A stretch of 64,000 nt of DNA from positions 186,001-250,000 of the forward strand of contig NZ_NIQU01000003.1 of assembly GCF_002741105.1 (NCBI RefSeq), read 5' to 3'. The notes below the pieces were generated by a model. The model was not told the DNA's origin, did no database searches, and saw nothing but the letters and a program-made list of their open reading frames with translations. This stretch comes from Pseudomonas sediminis. GTDB taxonomy: Bacteria; Pseudomonadota; Gammaproteobacteria; Pseudomonadales; Pseudomonadaceae. The translations under genes were made by a program, and so were the position numbers. Of this stretch, positions 21,202 through 29,684 are shown piece after piece (within the stretch, counting starts at the first letter, position 1; each line of letters starts with the position of its first letter).

Positions 21202-21299
21202 GGCACTTTAATGCCGTTTAGATTAGTGATTGGCACGAATAAAGGCAATAAAATGCCTTAAATTATCTTTGTAGCTGGGTTTAAGGGCACTTTAATACC
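21202..21299. promoter_or_regulatory. Three phased operator-like palindromes upstream of hipA
   Basis: Sites GGCACTTTAATGCC (21202-21215), GGCAATAAAATGCC (21244-21257) and GGCACTTTAATACC (21286-21299) share the form GGCA-N6-TGCC (last one with one mismatch). Their starts are exactly 42 bp apart, four helical turns. They probably bind the HipB-like protein and autoregulate the hipA-hipB transcript. Confidence 0.7.
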
Positions 21300-21446
21300 T
21301 ATTTTCGCATGGCGCAGCTTGTGTCGGCGCCTGCGCTGCTGCCATTGGCAACATCCATGGTCACTATCGAGAGCACTGATTTCTGTCTAGCGCTGCATCG
21401 GCCTAATGTTGAGCCCAACAGAGTTTGAGTTGGATTGGAGGTCATG

Positions 21447-21653
21447 ATGTCCCGTATCGATGTGGTTTCCCTGGTTGGTAGTGCCGTGCCGGCTGAGCTC
21501 CGCTCCGACGGTCATATGGCGTGCTGGCTGGTGATGGTGGACGGCCAGCCGAAAGCCGGCCCCTTCGCCTCCCGCGAGGCTGCGTTAGCTTGCCAGGCGG
21601 TCTGGATGCTCAGCAGTGCTATTCGTCGTGAGGGCGATTCGCTGCTGGCCTGA
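21447..21653 (+). CDS. Small protein of unknown function (68 aa)
   Basis: I do not recognise a family. The predicted product starts MSRIDVVSLVGSAVPAELRS and contains CWLVMVDGQPKAGPFASR; no signal peptide or membrane helix is seen, and the last third is helical (EAALACQAVWMLSSAIRR). ATG 21447 is chosen because GGAGG lies 5 bp upstream; ATG 21444 is the alternative. A good ribosome-binding site and a terminator downstream argue that it is real. Confidence 0.65.
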   Translation: MSRIDVVSLVGSAVPAELRSDGHMACWLVMVDGQPKAGPFASREAALACQAVWMLSSAIRREGDSLLA

Positions 21654-21693
21654 TTCACTGTTTTACCCCGCGCTCGCTCCAGCGCTCCCCTTG

Positions 21694-21710
21694 GCCCGCC
21701 TCTGGCGGGC
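21694..21710 (+). terminator. Terminator between the small gene and earP
   Basis: GCCCGCC (21694-21700) and GGCGGGC (21704-21710) with TCT loop, followed by TTTTTCTTG. Confidence 0.85.
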
Positions 21711-21761
21711 TTTTTCTTGTTCGCCGGTTAGAATGGTGATCATTTTCCGAAGGGGCGCAGT

Positions 21762-22904
21762 GTGGCCAGGTGGGACATCTTCTGCAGCGTGGTGGACAAC
21801 TACGGTGATATCGGCGTGACCTGGCGGTTGGCCCGGCAACTGGCGGCCGAGCAGGGGCATGCGGTGCGTCTGTGGGTCGACGAGCTGGGGGCGTTCGTGC
21901 GCTTGTGCCCCGAGGCCAGCCTTGATGCCCAATGTCAGCATTGGAGTGGTGTCGAGGTGCGCCAGTGGGCGGAGCCGTTCCCTGTGGTTGAGCCTGCGCA
22001 AGTGGTGATCGAGGCCTTCGCCTGCCAGTTGCCTGCGTCTTATATCGAGGCGATGACTCTCAGCGGTACGCGCCGTTTGTGGCTGAATCTTGAGTATCTC
22101 AGTGCCGAGGACTGGGTCGCAGGCTGCCATGGCCTGCCATCGCCGCAGCCTGGAGGCTTGCAGAAGTTCTTTTTCTTCCCTGGATTCGTGGAGGGCACGG
22201 GCGGTTTGCTGCGCGAAGCCGATCTGCTGACGCGGCGGCGTGCCTTTCAGGCTGACGCGCAGGCGCAGCAGGCGTTCCTGCAGTCACTCGGCGTGGTGCG
22301 TGAGCCCGGGGCGCGGCTGATTTCTCTATTCGCCTATGAGAATACAGGCCTGGCAGGATGGCTGGATGCACTGGCGGCCGATCCGCAGCCGACGCAGTTG
22401 CTGGTGCCGCAGGGCAAGATTCTTGCCGATTTGCAGACCTGGCTGGGTGAAGGGCCATTGGCGCCGGGTGATCACAGCAGGCGCGGTAACCTGCTGATCC
22501 ATGTGCTGCCTTTCGTGGCCCAGGACGACTACGACCGCCTGTTATGGTGCTGCGATTTGAATGTGGTGCGCGGTGAGGACTCCTTCATCCGCGCGCAATG
22601 GGCCGGTCGACCGCTGCTTTGGCACATTTACCCGCAAGAGGAGGGGGCGCACTGGGACAAACTTGAGGCGTTTCTGGCGATCTACAGCGCTGATCTGGTG
22701 CCAGAAATTGCCGCCGCTCAGGCTGAATTCTGGCGTGCGTGGAACGCCGGCGAGGGGATGGAAGCGGCCTGGCCTGCGCTTCTCGCGGCATGGCCGGCAC
22801 TGCAGCGACACGCCGAGCAGTGGTGCGATCAGCAGGCCGCTCGGTCGGATCTTGCCACGGCGCTGGAACAGTTTTACTTAAATTGGCTATCATACGCGGC
22901 CTAG
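21762..22904 (+). CDS. earP: EF-P arginine rhamnosyltransferase EarP
   Basis: 380 residues, GT-B inverting glycosyltransferase (GT104) that adds rhamnose from dTDP-rhamnose to Arg32 of EF-P. The N-terminal [10 protein letters not shown] holds the family Asp residues (D12, D16); the C-terminal donor site has [15 protein letters not shown]. It starts at GTG 21762. efp follows 34 bp downstream, and its Arg32 is intact, so the substrate and enzyme pair match. Confidence 0.95.
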   Translation: MARWDIFCSVVDNYGDIGVTWRLARQLAAEQGHAVRLWVDELGAFVRLCPEASLDAQCQHWSGVEVRQWAEPFPVVEPAQVVIEAFACQLPASYIEAMTLSGTRRLWLNLEYLSAEDWVAGCHGLPSPQPGGLQKFFFFPGFVEGTGGLLREADLLTRRRAFQADAQAQQAFLQSLGVVREPGARLISLFAYENTGLAGWLDALAADPQPTQLLVPQGKILADLQTWLGEGPLAPGDHSRRGNLLIHVLPFVAQDDYDRLLWCCDLNVVRGEDSFIRAQWAGRPLLWHIYPQEEGAHWDKLEAFLAIYSADLVPEIAAAQAEFWRAWNAGEGMEAAWPALLAAWPALQRHAEQWCDQQAARSDLATALEQFYLNWLSYAA

Positions 22905-22938
22905 ATTTCTGTACCTCCCGCATATTTCGGATATCCGC

Positions 22939-23511
22939 ATGAAAACTGCACAAGAAATGAGAGTCAACAGCGTGGCCCTGATCGATGGCCAGCCGTGGCT
23001 GATCCAGAAGGCCGAGTTCACCAAGTCCGGTCGTAACAGCGCCATCGTCAAGATGAAGCTGAAGAACCTGCTCAACGGTTCCAAGACCGAGACCGTCTAC
23101 AAAGCCGACGACAAGATGGAGCCGGTGATTCTCGAGCGCAAGGAAGTGAACCTGTCCTACATCAGCGGTGAGGACTACGTGTTCATGGACCCGGAATACA
23201 ACTCTTACGAGCTGCGTTCCGAAGATCTGGAAAGCGTTCTGCCGTTCATCGAAGAAGGCATGAGCGACGTCTGCGAAGCCGTGTTCTTCGAAGGCAAAGT
23301 GATCTCCGTTGACCTGCCGACCACCATCGTGCGCCAGGTTGTCTACACCGAGAACGCTGCTCGTGGCGACACCTCCGGTAAGGTGATGAAGCCTGCCAAG
23401 CTGCGCAACGGTACCGAGATCAAGGTTGCCGAGTTCGTCGACATCGACGACTGGATCGAGATCGATACCCGTGACGGTTCCTATAAGGGCCGCACCCAGG
23501 CTCCGGCCTGA
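22939..23511 (+). CDS. efp: Elongation factor P (rhamnosylated, Arg32 type)
   Basis: 190 residues, three beta-barrel domains (KOW-like N-domain, then two OB folds). EF-P relieves ribosome stalling at polyproline. The modification site is R32 in KSGRNSA, replacing the Lys34 of EpmABC species, in accord with earP next door. Signature TGKVMKP-like segment [16 protein letters not shown] is present. A terminator follows at once. Confidence 0.97.
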   Translation: MKTAQEMRVNSVALIDGQPWLIQKAEFTKSGRNSAIVKMKLKNLLNGSKTETVYKADDKMEPVILERKEVNLSYISGEDYVFMDPEYNSYELRSEDLESVLPFIEEGMSDVCEAVFFEGKVISVDLPTTIVRQVVYTENAARGDTSGKVMKPAKLRNGTEIKVAEFVDIDDWIEIDTRDGSYKGRTQAPA

Positions 23512-23528
23512 GCGTAAGCTGCACGAGA

Positions 23529-23550
23529 AACCCGGCCTAGGTGCCGGGTT
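23529..23550 (+). terminator. Terminator of efp
   Basis: AACCCGGC (23529-23536) and GCCGGGTT (23543-23550), then a run of T. Confidence 0.88.
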
Positions 23551-23605
23551 TTTTGTGCCTGATTTTCAGGGCGCTATCGCGGCTGAAGCCGCCCCCACAC
23601 AAGCC

Positions 23606-24568
23606 TTACTGCTGTGGGATGGCCAGACTGGTTTGCAGCGCCTGGTCCCAGGGCGGTGGAAAGCCAAAGCGCTGCTTCAGGAAGCTCAGCAACAGCCGAG
23701 TCCGTGGGCTGGCTTCGCGTTCCAGGCGCAAGGCGTAGATGCTCACCGGCTCGACGGGCGGCAAGCCCTGTTCGCAGAACAGCGGGATCAGCTCGCCGCG
23801 CTGTAGATGATCGCTGCTCATCCAGGTGGGTAGGTGTGCGACGCCAAGGCCAGCGAGGGCGCTGAACAGCAAGGTCTCTGCATTGTTGCTGGTCTGACGC
23901 AAACGCTTGGGTTTGCACAGCTGCAATTTGCCGTCGACTTCGAATCGCCAGGCGTAGGGTGGGGCGAGGCTGTCCCAGTCGAGGCCGTCGTGTTGCTCCA
24001 GCTCCAGCGGGCTGCGTGGGATGCCGCGTCGACGCAGGTAGTCCGGGCTGGCGCAGACGACGCGGGTCATCGATGCCAGGGGCGTGGCGACCAGTCGGCT
24101 GTCCGGTAGCGGGCCGATGCGCACGACGATATCCACCTCGCCCAGGTGTTCGCCCTGCAGGTCGATGAAGCTGTCGATCAGCCGCAGCTGAACGTCCAGG
24201 CCGGGGTTCGCGCGCAGGAACTCTGCAATCGCCGGGGCCAGGTGGCGTCTGCCGAAAGGCGAGGGGGCGTCAATACGGATCATGCCTTCGGGTGCGCTGC
24301 TCAAGGAGACCGCTTCGGCGCGCGCCAGGTGCAACTCGGCGAGGATGCGCCTAGCGCGCTCAGCGAACGCCAGACCCGCCGGGGTGACGCGTACTGCATG
24401 GGTCGTGCGACTGAACAGACTGCTGCCCATGGCGCGCTCCAGGGCGTCGATGCGCCGTGCCACCGCCGAGGGTGTGAGCGGGTGGCGTCTGGCGGCTGCG
24501 GAGAAGCTGCCGGTCTCCAGCACGTCGAGAAAGAGTTCCAGTTGGTCGGTCAGGGTATCGGGGTTCAT
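23606..24568 (-). CDS. LysR-family transcriptional regulator
   Basis: 320 residues from MNPDTLTDQLELFLDV. N-terminal winged HTH (about 8-65, GSFSAAARRHPLTPSAVARR) and a periplasmic-binding-type effector domain from about 95. The frame is open 11 codons upstream, but MNPDTL fits the family. It is divergent from the TauE-type permease at 24669 with 100 bp between the starts, so it may control that gene. The effector is unknown. Confidence 0.9.
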   Translation of the reverse strand: MNPDTLTDQLELFLDVLETGSFSAAARRHPLTPSAVARRIDALERAMGSSLFSRTTHAVRVTPAGLAFAERARRILAELHLARAEAVSLSSAPEGMIRIDAPSPFGRRHLAPAIAEFLRANPGLDVQLRLIDSFIDLQGEHLGEVDIVVRIGPLPDSRLVATPLASMTRVVCASPDYLRRRGIPRSPLELEQHDGLDWDSLAPPYAWRFEVDGKLQLCKPKRLRQTSNNAETLLFSALAGLGVAHLPTWMSSDHLQRGELIPLFCEQGLPPVEPVSIYALRLEREASPRTRLLLSFLKQRFGFPPPWDQALQTSLAIPQQ

Positions 24569-24668
24569 GGCAACCTGCTTGTGCGTAGTAAGCAAAGCCA
24601 TTGTGCGTTGCTGTGCGTTTCCGCGCTAGCCGTGACTGGCTAACATGCGTCCTCTATCTGGAGGTGTC

Positions 24669-25436
24669 ATGAATCTGTTCGACCTGTTGCTGAATCTATT
24701 GCTGGGTCTGGGCCTGGGAACATTGGGCGGCTTGTTCGGCATCGGTGGTGGGTTGATCGCCATTCCGGTGCTGGGCATTGTCTTTGGGCTGGATCAGCAG
24801 CTTGCTCAGGGGACTGCACTGGTCATGGTGGTGCCGAACGTGATGCTGGCGATCTGGCGTTACCATCAACGCAATCGCATCGATCTGCGCTATGCCCTGC
24901 TACTCGGCGTTACCAGCTTCTTTTGCGCCTGGCTGGCCTCCCTGTATGCGGTGGAGGTGGATTCGCGCACCATGCGCTGGGCCTTCGTCGGTTTTCTACT
25001 GGCTTTGGCGGTCTACAACCTGCTGCGCATGCTGATGGCTCAGGCGCCGGCCAGCGGCGAGCTGCGTCATCACTGGGGTTGGTTCGGCGTGCTGGGCGGG
25101 GTGTCTGGTGCAATGGGCGGGCTGTTCGGCGTGGGCGGCGCCGTAGTGGCGACGCCGGTACTGACCAGTGTGTTCGGCACCACGCAGGTGGTGGCGCAGG
25201 GACTTTCGCTGTCGTTGGCGCTGCCCAGCACCGGGGTGACGCTGTTTACCTACGCTGTGCACGGTCAGGTCAACTGGTGGATGGGCGTGCCGCTGGCGGT
25301 TGGTGGTCTGCTCAGCATCAGTTGGGGCGTGCGCCTGGCGCATTCGCTGCCAGAGCGCCTGCTGCGCACCCTGTTCTGCGGTTTCCTGCTGCTCTGCGCA
25401 CTGATGCTGGCGCTTGAGTCGAGCGGCAGCCTATAA
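24669..25436 (+). CDS. TauE/SafE-family (DUF81) membrane permease
   Basis: 255 residues with about eight membrane helices in two homologous halves, each with a Gly-rich motif (GLFGIGGGLIAIPVLG and GLFGVGGAVVATPVL). Family members export or import sulfur-containing organic anions such as sulfite, sulfonates or sulfoacetate. ATG 24669 follows GGAGGTGTC. It lies between two LysR genes, divergent from one and overlapping the other tail to tail by 6 bp. The substrate cannot be told. Confidence 0.88.
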   Translation: MNLFDLLLNLLLGLGLGTLGGLFGIGGGLIAIPVLGIVFGLDQQLAQGTALVMVVPNVMLAIWRYHQRNRIDLRYALLLGVTSFFCAWLASLYAVEVDSRTMRWAFVGFLLALAVYNLLRMLMAQAPASGELRHHWGWFGVLGGVSGAMGGLFGVGGAVVATPVLTSVFGTTQVVAQGLSLSLALPSTGVTLFTYAVHGQVNWWMGVPLAVGGLLSISWGVRLAHSLPERLLRTLFCGFLLLCALMLALESSGSL

Positions 25437-26285
25437 GCGAAACCCTTCGACGATGTGATCGGCCAGGCACTCGGTGACGGGTGACTGGCTACTTTCATTG
25501 CGCAGCAGCACGATGCTGGTCAGTGGCAGCAGCGGCAGGCCTTCGGCTTCGCCGAGCATGCGCAGGTCGGGGGTGATCAGGCTTTGCAGCTGCGCAGTGA
25601 CGGCCAGGCCGGCGCGTACCACGGCGAAGATCGCCGACAGGCTGGGGCTGGTATAGGCGATGCGGTAGGGACGACCCATCGTGTCCAGCGCGTTGCAGGC
25701 CCATTCGCGGCAGAAACAGTCGGCGTTGAACATGGCCAGCGGCATGGGATTTTGCTCGTGCGGGCAGAAGCCCTGGGCCACTGCCCAGGCGAAGCGCTCC
25801 TGGCGCAGCAGTTGGCCGATCTCCTTGCCAGGTTGGCGGGTGACGATGGTGAGGTCCAGATCCTGGCGCAGCAGCAGTTGTCCCGACGGCTCGCAATGCA
25901 CCTCTACTTGCACCAGCGGATAGGCCTGGGCGAAGCGCGAGAGTATCTCCGGCAGAAAGCGCATAACGTAGTCGTCCGGCGTACCGATGCGCACGGCACC
26001 GACCATATGCGGTTCGCGCAGGGTGTTGAGTACCTCGCCGTGCAGCTTGAGGATGCGCCGCGCATAACCCAGCAGCACCTGGCCCTCTGGCGTCAGCCGC
26101 ACCTGGCGGCCATCGCGTTCGAATAACGGGCGTTGCACCACGTCTTCCTCCAGCCGCTTCATCTGCATGCTCACGGCTGACTGGGTACGATTGACCGTTT
26201 CTGCGGCGCGGGTGAAACCGCCGGTGTCGGCGATGGCAACAAAGCTGCGCAGCAATTCGGTATCAATACTGGGGTGGAAGGCCAT
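25431..26285 (-). CDS. LysR-family transcriptional regulator
   Basis: 284 residues. HTH about 10-65 (GGFTRAAETVNRTQSAVSMQ) and a substrate-binding domain with VRIGTPDDYVMRFLPEIL. The HTH and the IGTPDDY segment resemble LrhA/HexA-like regulators, though the family is large. Divergent from the DUF1127/EamA cluster with about 98 bp between starts, so control of those genes is plausible. Its 3' end overlaps the permease stop. Confidence 0.88.
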   Translation of the reverse strand: MAFHPSIDTELLRSFVAIADTGGFTRAAETVNRTQSAVSMQMKRLEEDVVQRPLFERDGRQVRLTPEGQVLLGYARRILKLHGEVLNTLREPHMVGAVRIGTPDDYVMRFLPEILSRFAQAYPLVQVEVHCEPSGQLLLRQDLDLTIVTRQPGKEIGQLLRQERFAWAVAQGFCPHEQNPMPLAMFNADCFCREWACNALDTMGRPYRIAYTSPSLSAIFAVVRAGLAVTAQLQSLITPDLRMLGEAEGLPLLPLTSIVLLRNESSQSPVTECLADHIVEGFRL

Positions 26286-26382
26286 TCATCAATCCTCGAG
26301 ATGGATTCCATAAGAAACATTCGTTGGATTGATCTTAAGCTGGACCCGACACTGACGCCAACCCCACAGGGAGGGCGAAAAG

Positions 26383-26607
26383 ATGAAAGGTCAGAAAGGT
26401 TATGCGTTGGCTCAGGCCATCCACTTCGAACGGTTGCCGTCGCTGGGCGGTGTATGGCGTATGCTGCGGCGCTGGCGTCAACTGGCTCGCGAGCGGGCAC
26501 AGCTGGCGCAACTGAATGATGCTGCATTGAAGGACCTGGGACTGTCCCGAGCTGATGTGTTGCAGGAGGCCGAGCGGCCGTTCTGGGATGACCCGCTGAA
26601 AAAGTGA
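26383..26607 (+). CDS. DUF1127 small protein
   Basis: 74 residues. The DUF1127 motif spans about 27-62 (LRRWRQLARERAQL, ALKDLGLSRADV). Such small Arg-rich proteins are common in proteobacteria; some bind RNA or influence phosphate and carbon metabolism, but no role can be given here. GGGAGG precedes the ATG. An EamA transporter follows by 24 bp on the same strand. Confidence 0.85.
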   Translation: MKGQKGYALAQAIHFERLPSLGGVWRMLRRWRQLARERAQLAQLNDAALKDLGLSRADVLQEAERPFWDDPLKK

Positions 26608-26631
26608 GTAGTACATGACAGGAGTTGTTGA

Positions 26632-27576
26632 ATGAACGCGGTGCGCAAGGGCTCCGATTTTTTCCTGTTCCAGCTGATGATGTTGTTATGCGCCATCTGG
26701 GGCAGTCAGCAGGTGGCGATCAAGCTGGCCGCGGACGATATCGCGCCCATGCTGCAGGTGGCCTTGCGCTCCGGCATCGCCGCCGTGCTGGTCGGCTTGC
26801 TCTTGCTGTGGCAGCGCGGATGGCGCGAATGGGTCAGCTCGACGTGGCTGGCTGGATTGCTGGCGGGCGTGTTGTTCGCACTGGAGTTCTTCTTCATCGC
26901 CCTTGGCCTGCACTACACCACGGCTTCGCATATGGCGGTATTTCTTTATACCGCGCCGATCTTCTCGGCGCTTGGGCTGCACTTTCTATTGCCCAGCGAG
27001 CGCTTGCGACGCCTGCAGTGGCTGGGTATCACCCTGTGTTTCGGCGGGGTGGTGATGGCATTTGGCGTCGGTGGCAATTGGGCTGAGGTCGATGCCGGTA
27101 TGTTGCTGGGCGATGCGTTGGGGCTGTGCGCTGGCATGGCCTGGGGCGCGACCACGGTCGTCGTGCGGGGTTCGCGCCTGTCCGAAGCGCCGGCCGGGTT
27201 GACCCTTTTCTATCAGTTGGCGGTGGCGTTCGTGCTGCTGCTGGCCTATGCACTGATGGTGGTGGACCTGTCCCAGCTGCGTTGGACGCCTGTGGCCATC
27301 GCCAGCATTCTGCTGCAGGGCGTGGTGGTGTCGTTCTTCACCTACTTGACCTGGTTCTGGCTGCTGCGCCGCTACCTGGCCTCGAACATGGCAGTGTTCT
27401 CGTTCATGACCCCGCTGTTTGGCGTCACCTTCGGCGTGCTGGTGCTGGACGAACCGCTGACCCTGAACTTCATCATCGGCGCGGCGCTGGTGCTGTCGGG
27501 CATCACCCTGGTCAGCAGCGAGGCCTGGTTGCGCCGTCGCCTGGCGGGTTGGCGTGGCCTGCCGCAACAACCCTGA
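26632..27576 (+). CDS. EamA-family (drug/metabolite superfamily) transporter
   Basis: 314 residues, ten predicted membrane helices as two EamA repeats (about 10-145 and 155-300). Motifs AIWGSQQVAIKLA and the second-half FMTPLFGVTFGVLVLDEPLT are typical. These are inner-membrane exporters or importers of amino acids, nucleobases or drugs. GGAG lies before the ATG. It is followed by a DUF3291 gene 16 bp downstream, likely cotranscribed. Confidence 0.9.
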   Translation: MNAVRKGSDFFLFQLMMLLCAIWGSQQVAIKLAADDIAPMLQVALRSGIAAVLVGLLLLWQRGWREWVSSTWLAGLLAGVLFALEFFFIALGLHYTTASHMAVFLYTAPIFSALGLHFLLPSERLRRLQWLGITLCFGGVVMAFGVGGNWAEVDAGMLLGDALGLCAGMAWGATTVVVRGSRLSEAPAGLTLFYQLAVAFVLLLAYALMVVDLSQLRWTPVAIASILLQGVVVSFFTYLTWFWLLRRYLASNMAVFSFMTPLFGVTFGVLVLDEPLTLNFIIGAALVLSGITLVSSEAWLRRRLAGWRGLPQQP

Positions 27577-27592
27577 CGCAAGGAGGCTGAAA

Positions 27593-28039
27593 TTGCCCGC
27601 TTATCACTTGGCTCAACTGAACATCGCCTGGATGAAGGCGCCGCTGGAGTCACCAGATATGGCTGACTTCGTCGCCAATCTGGAGCGTATCAATGCGCTG
27701 GCAGAAGGTTCGCCCGGCTATGTCTGGCGTTTGCAGGACGAGGCGGGCGATGCCACGGCGATTCGTCCGTTCGGTGACGAGGTGTTGGTCAACATGTCGG
27801 TTTGGGAGGATGTGCAGTCGCTCAGTGACTACGTCTACAAATCGGCGCATACCGAGATGCTCAAGCGCCGTCGCGAATGGTTCGAACGCGTCGAGCAGGC
27901 GCATCAGGTGCTGTGGTGGGTGCCGGCGGGGCATCGGCCAAGCGTGACCGAGGCTGTCGAGCGCCTAGGTCATCTGCGCGAGCATGGCGCGACGGCGCAG
28001 GCCTTTACCTTCCGTCATGCGTTCGCGGCGCCAGCCTGA
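27593..28039 (+). CDS. DUF3291 domain protein (ABM-like fold)
   Basis: 148 residues: PAYHLAQLNIAWMKAPLESP, then NMSVWEDVQSLSDYVY and HRRREWFE-type segments of DUF3291, a dimeric alpha/beta ferredoxin-like fold related to antibiotic-biosynthesis monooxygenases. No ATG fits; TTG 27593 is used because AAGGAGG lies 6 bp upstream. Function unknown. The gene sits between the EamA transporter and the ycaQ-like gene. Confidence 0.82.
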   Translation: MPAYHLAQLNIAWMKAPLESPDMADFVANLERINALAEGSPGYVWRLQDEAGDATAIRPFGDEVLVNMSVWEDVQSLSDYVYKSAHTEMLKRRREWFERVEQAHQVLWWVPAGHRPSVTEAVERLGHLREHGATAQAFTFRHAFAAPA

Positions 28040-28053
28040 TAGGCTGAGTCGCC

Positions 28054-29247
28054 ATGACCCTTTCTCTTTCTCTCGCTGAAGCGCGCCGTCTGGCCCTGGC
28101 TGCCCAGGGTTTCGGACGTACGCCACGCGGCGCCGTTGGCCACAAGCACCTGCAGGCGCAGATCGAGCGTTTGGGCGTGTTGCAGATCGATTCGGTCAAT
28201 GCCCTGGTGCGCTCGCACTACTTACCGGCTTTTTCCCGCCTCGGTCATTACCAGGCCGAGCACCTAGATGAACTGGCCTGGGGCCGCGCGCGGCGCCGGC
28301 GGCTGTTCGAATACTGGGGGCACGAAGCCTCCTTGTTGCCACTGGAGCTTTACCCGCTGCTGCGCTGGCGGATGCGCCGAGCGGCGGATGGGCAGGGCAT
28401 CTATCGCGAGTTGGCGAAGTTCGGTGTCGAGCGGCGCGACGTTTTAGATAGCGTACTGCAGGCCGTGCGCGAGCGCGGCGCGCTCGGCGCCGGCAGCCTG
28501 TCCTCGCGTACCGAGAAGGCCGGCCCCTGGTGGGACTGGAGCGCGGAAAAGACGGCGCTGGAATGGCTGTTCGCCGCAGGCGAGGTGACGGTTGCCGGAC
28601 GGCGTGGCTTCGAGCGGCTGTACGATCTGCCGGAGCGGGTCATTCCTGTGGAGGTGTTGAACCACCCGGACCAGGATGAGGCCGAAGCGCAGCGCCGCCT
28701 GTTGCTGCGTTCGGCCGATGCCTTGGGCGTGGCGACCGAGCGCGATTTGCGCGACTACTACCGGTTGGACGTCAGTGACAGCAAGCGCCGTATCGCCGAA
28801 CTGGTGGAGGCGGGCGAGCTGCTGCCCGTCACGGTGCAGGGCTGGCGGCAGGCGGCCTATTGCCGGGGCGAACCGCGCATTCCCCGGCGTATTCGCCATA
28901 GTGCGTTGCTTTCACCGTTCGATTCACTGATCTGGGAGCGCGAGCGCACCGAGCGGTTGTTCGGCTTTCGCTATCGGCTGGAGATCTACACTCCGCAGGC
29001 CAAGCGCGTGTATGGCTACTACGTGCTGCCGTTTCTGCACCACGAACGCCTGCTGGCGCGAGTGGATCTGCGCAGCGAGCGCGCGGCCGGGCGCCTGGCA
29101 GTGCATGCCGTGCATCTGGAGGAAGCAGTGTTGAGTGAGGAGGCGCGTCTGGCGCTGGGCGATTCGCTGCGCGCGCTGGCGCATTGGCTGGGCCTGGCCG
29201 AGGTGTGGCTGGCGCCGAGCGTCAATCTGCGGAACTTGCTCGATTAG
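28054..29247 (+). CDS. YcaQ/AlkX-family DNA glycosylase (winged-helix crosslink repair)
   Basis: 397 residues, HTH_42 superfamily. E. coli YcaQ (AlkX) unhooks DNA interstrand crosslinks; relatives such as AlkZ carry a catalytic QxQ motif, while YcaQ carries Q-x-D. Here LGVLQIDSVNALVRSH (about residues 40-55) holds QID, placing it in the YcaQ branch. The C-terminal half has HSALLSPFDSLIWERERTERL and YGYYVLPFLHH. It starts 14 bp after the DUF3291 gene and overlaps the LprI-like gene tail to tail by 4 bp. Confidence 0.88.
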   Translation: MTLSLSLAEARRLALAAQGFGRTPRGAVGHKHLQAQIERLGVLQIDSVNALVRSHYLPAFSRLGHYQAEHLDELAWGRARRRRLFEYWGHEASLLPLELYPLLRWRMRRAADGQGIYRELAKFGVERRDVLDSVLQAVRERGALGAGSLSSRTEKAGPWWDWSAEKTALEWLFAAGEVTVAGRRGFERLYDLPERVIPVEVLNHPDQDEAEAQRRLLLRSADALGVATERDLRDYYRLDVSDSKRRIAELVEAGELLPVTVQGWRQAAYCRGEPRIPRRIRHSALLSPFDSLIWERERTERLFGFRYRLEIYTPQAKRVYGYYVLPFLHHERLLARVDLRSERAAGRLAVHAVHLEEAVLSEEARLALGDSLRALAHWLGLAEVWLAPSVNLRNLLD

Positions 29248-29633
29248 CCGCCGTTTTCCAGCAGGAACTTCAGTTCTCCGACGCGCTGGATATTCAGCTC
29301 CATCGGGCAGGTGTAGTACATCGGCGAGCCGACGTGCTTGCCCTGCAGGTCGCACTGGCCGTTGCGGTAGATCAACCAGGCCTTCTGCGCCGTTTCCAGC
29401 TGTTCGGCGTCCGCTGGCTGGCTTTCCTGCAGCTTGAGGAACAGCTGCTGGTAGACGCGGTTCATCTCCTTCTTCACCGTTTCCGACACACCTTCGGCGC
29501 AGCCGGCGACGCTGGCGTTGTTGATCATCCCGCTGGCGTCCAGGCAGGCCTGGTACTGCTTGTCGTAGTCACCCCAGACGCCGAGCGGCAGCAGTAGAGT
29601 GAGCGGTAGCAAGCCGTTACGCAGTATCGACAT
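29244..29633 (-). CDS. LprI-like (DUF1311) secreted protein
   Basis: 129 residues with a Sec signal peptide (MSILRNGLLPLTLLLPLG, cleavage near GVWG-D). The mature part has the DUF1311/LprI pattern of paired Cys and helices (CLDASGM, AGCAEGV, AQKAWLIYRNGQCDL), here with four Cys, suggesting two disulfides in the periplasm. LprI of Mycobacterium inhibits lysozyme, but most members are uncharacterised. It is just downstream of the M48 lipoprotein gene on the same strand. Confidence 0.82.
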   Translation of the reverse strand: MSILRNGLLPLTLLLPLGVWGDYDKQYQACLDASGMINNASVAGCAEGVSETVKKEMNRVYQQLFLKLQESQPADAEQLETAQKAWLIYRNGQCDLQGKHVGSPMYYTCPMELNIQRVGELKFLLENGG

Positions 29634-29684
29634 GGCAATCTCCCAATGAGACAGGGGCTGCACTGCGGCCCCTGAACCTGATGC

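Noticed and set aside
21301..21446. A duplicated tRNA-Leu 3' end (att site) at the far side of the hipA island
   Set aside because: I looked for GGTTCGAGTCC-like sequence after 21300 and did not find it; the far boundary of the island is unresolved.
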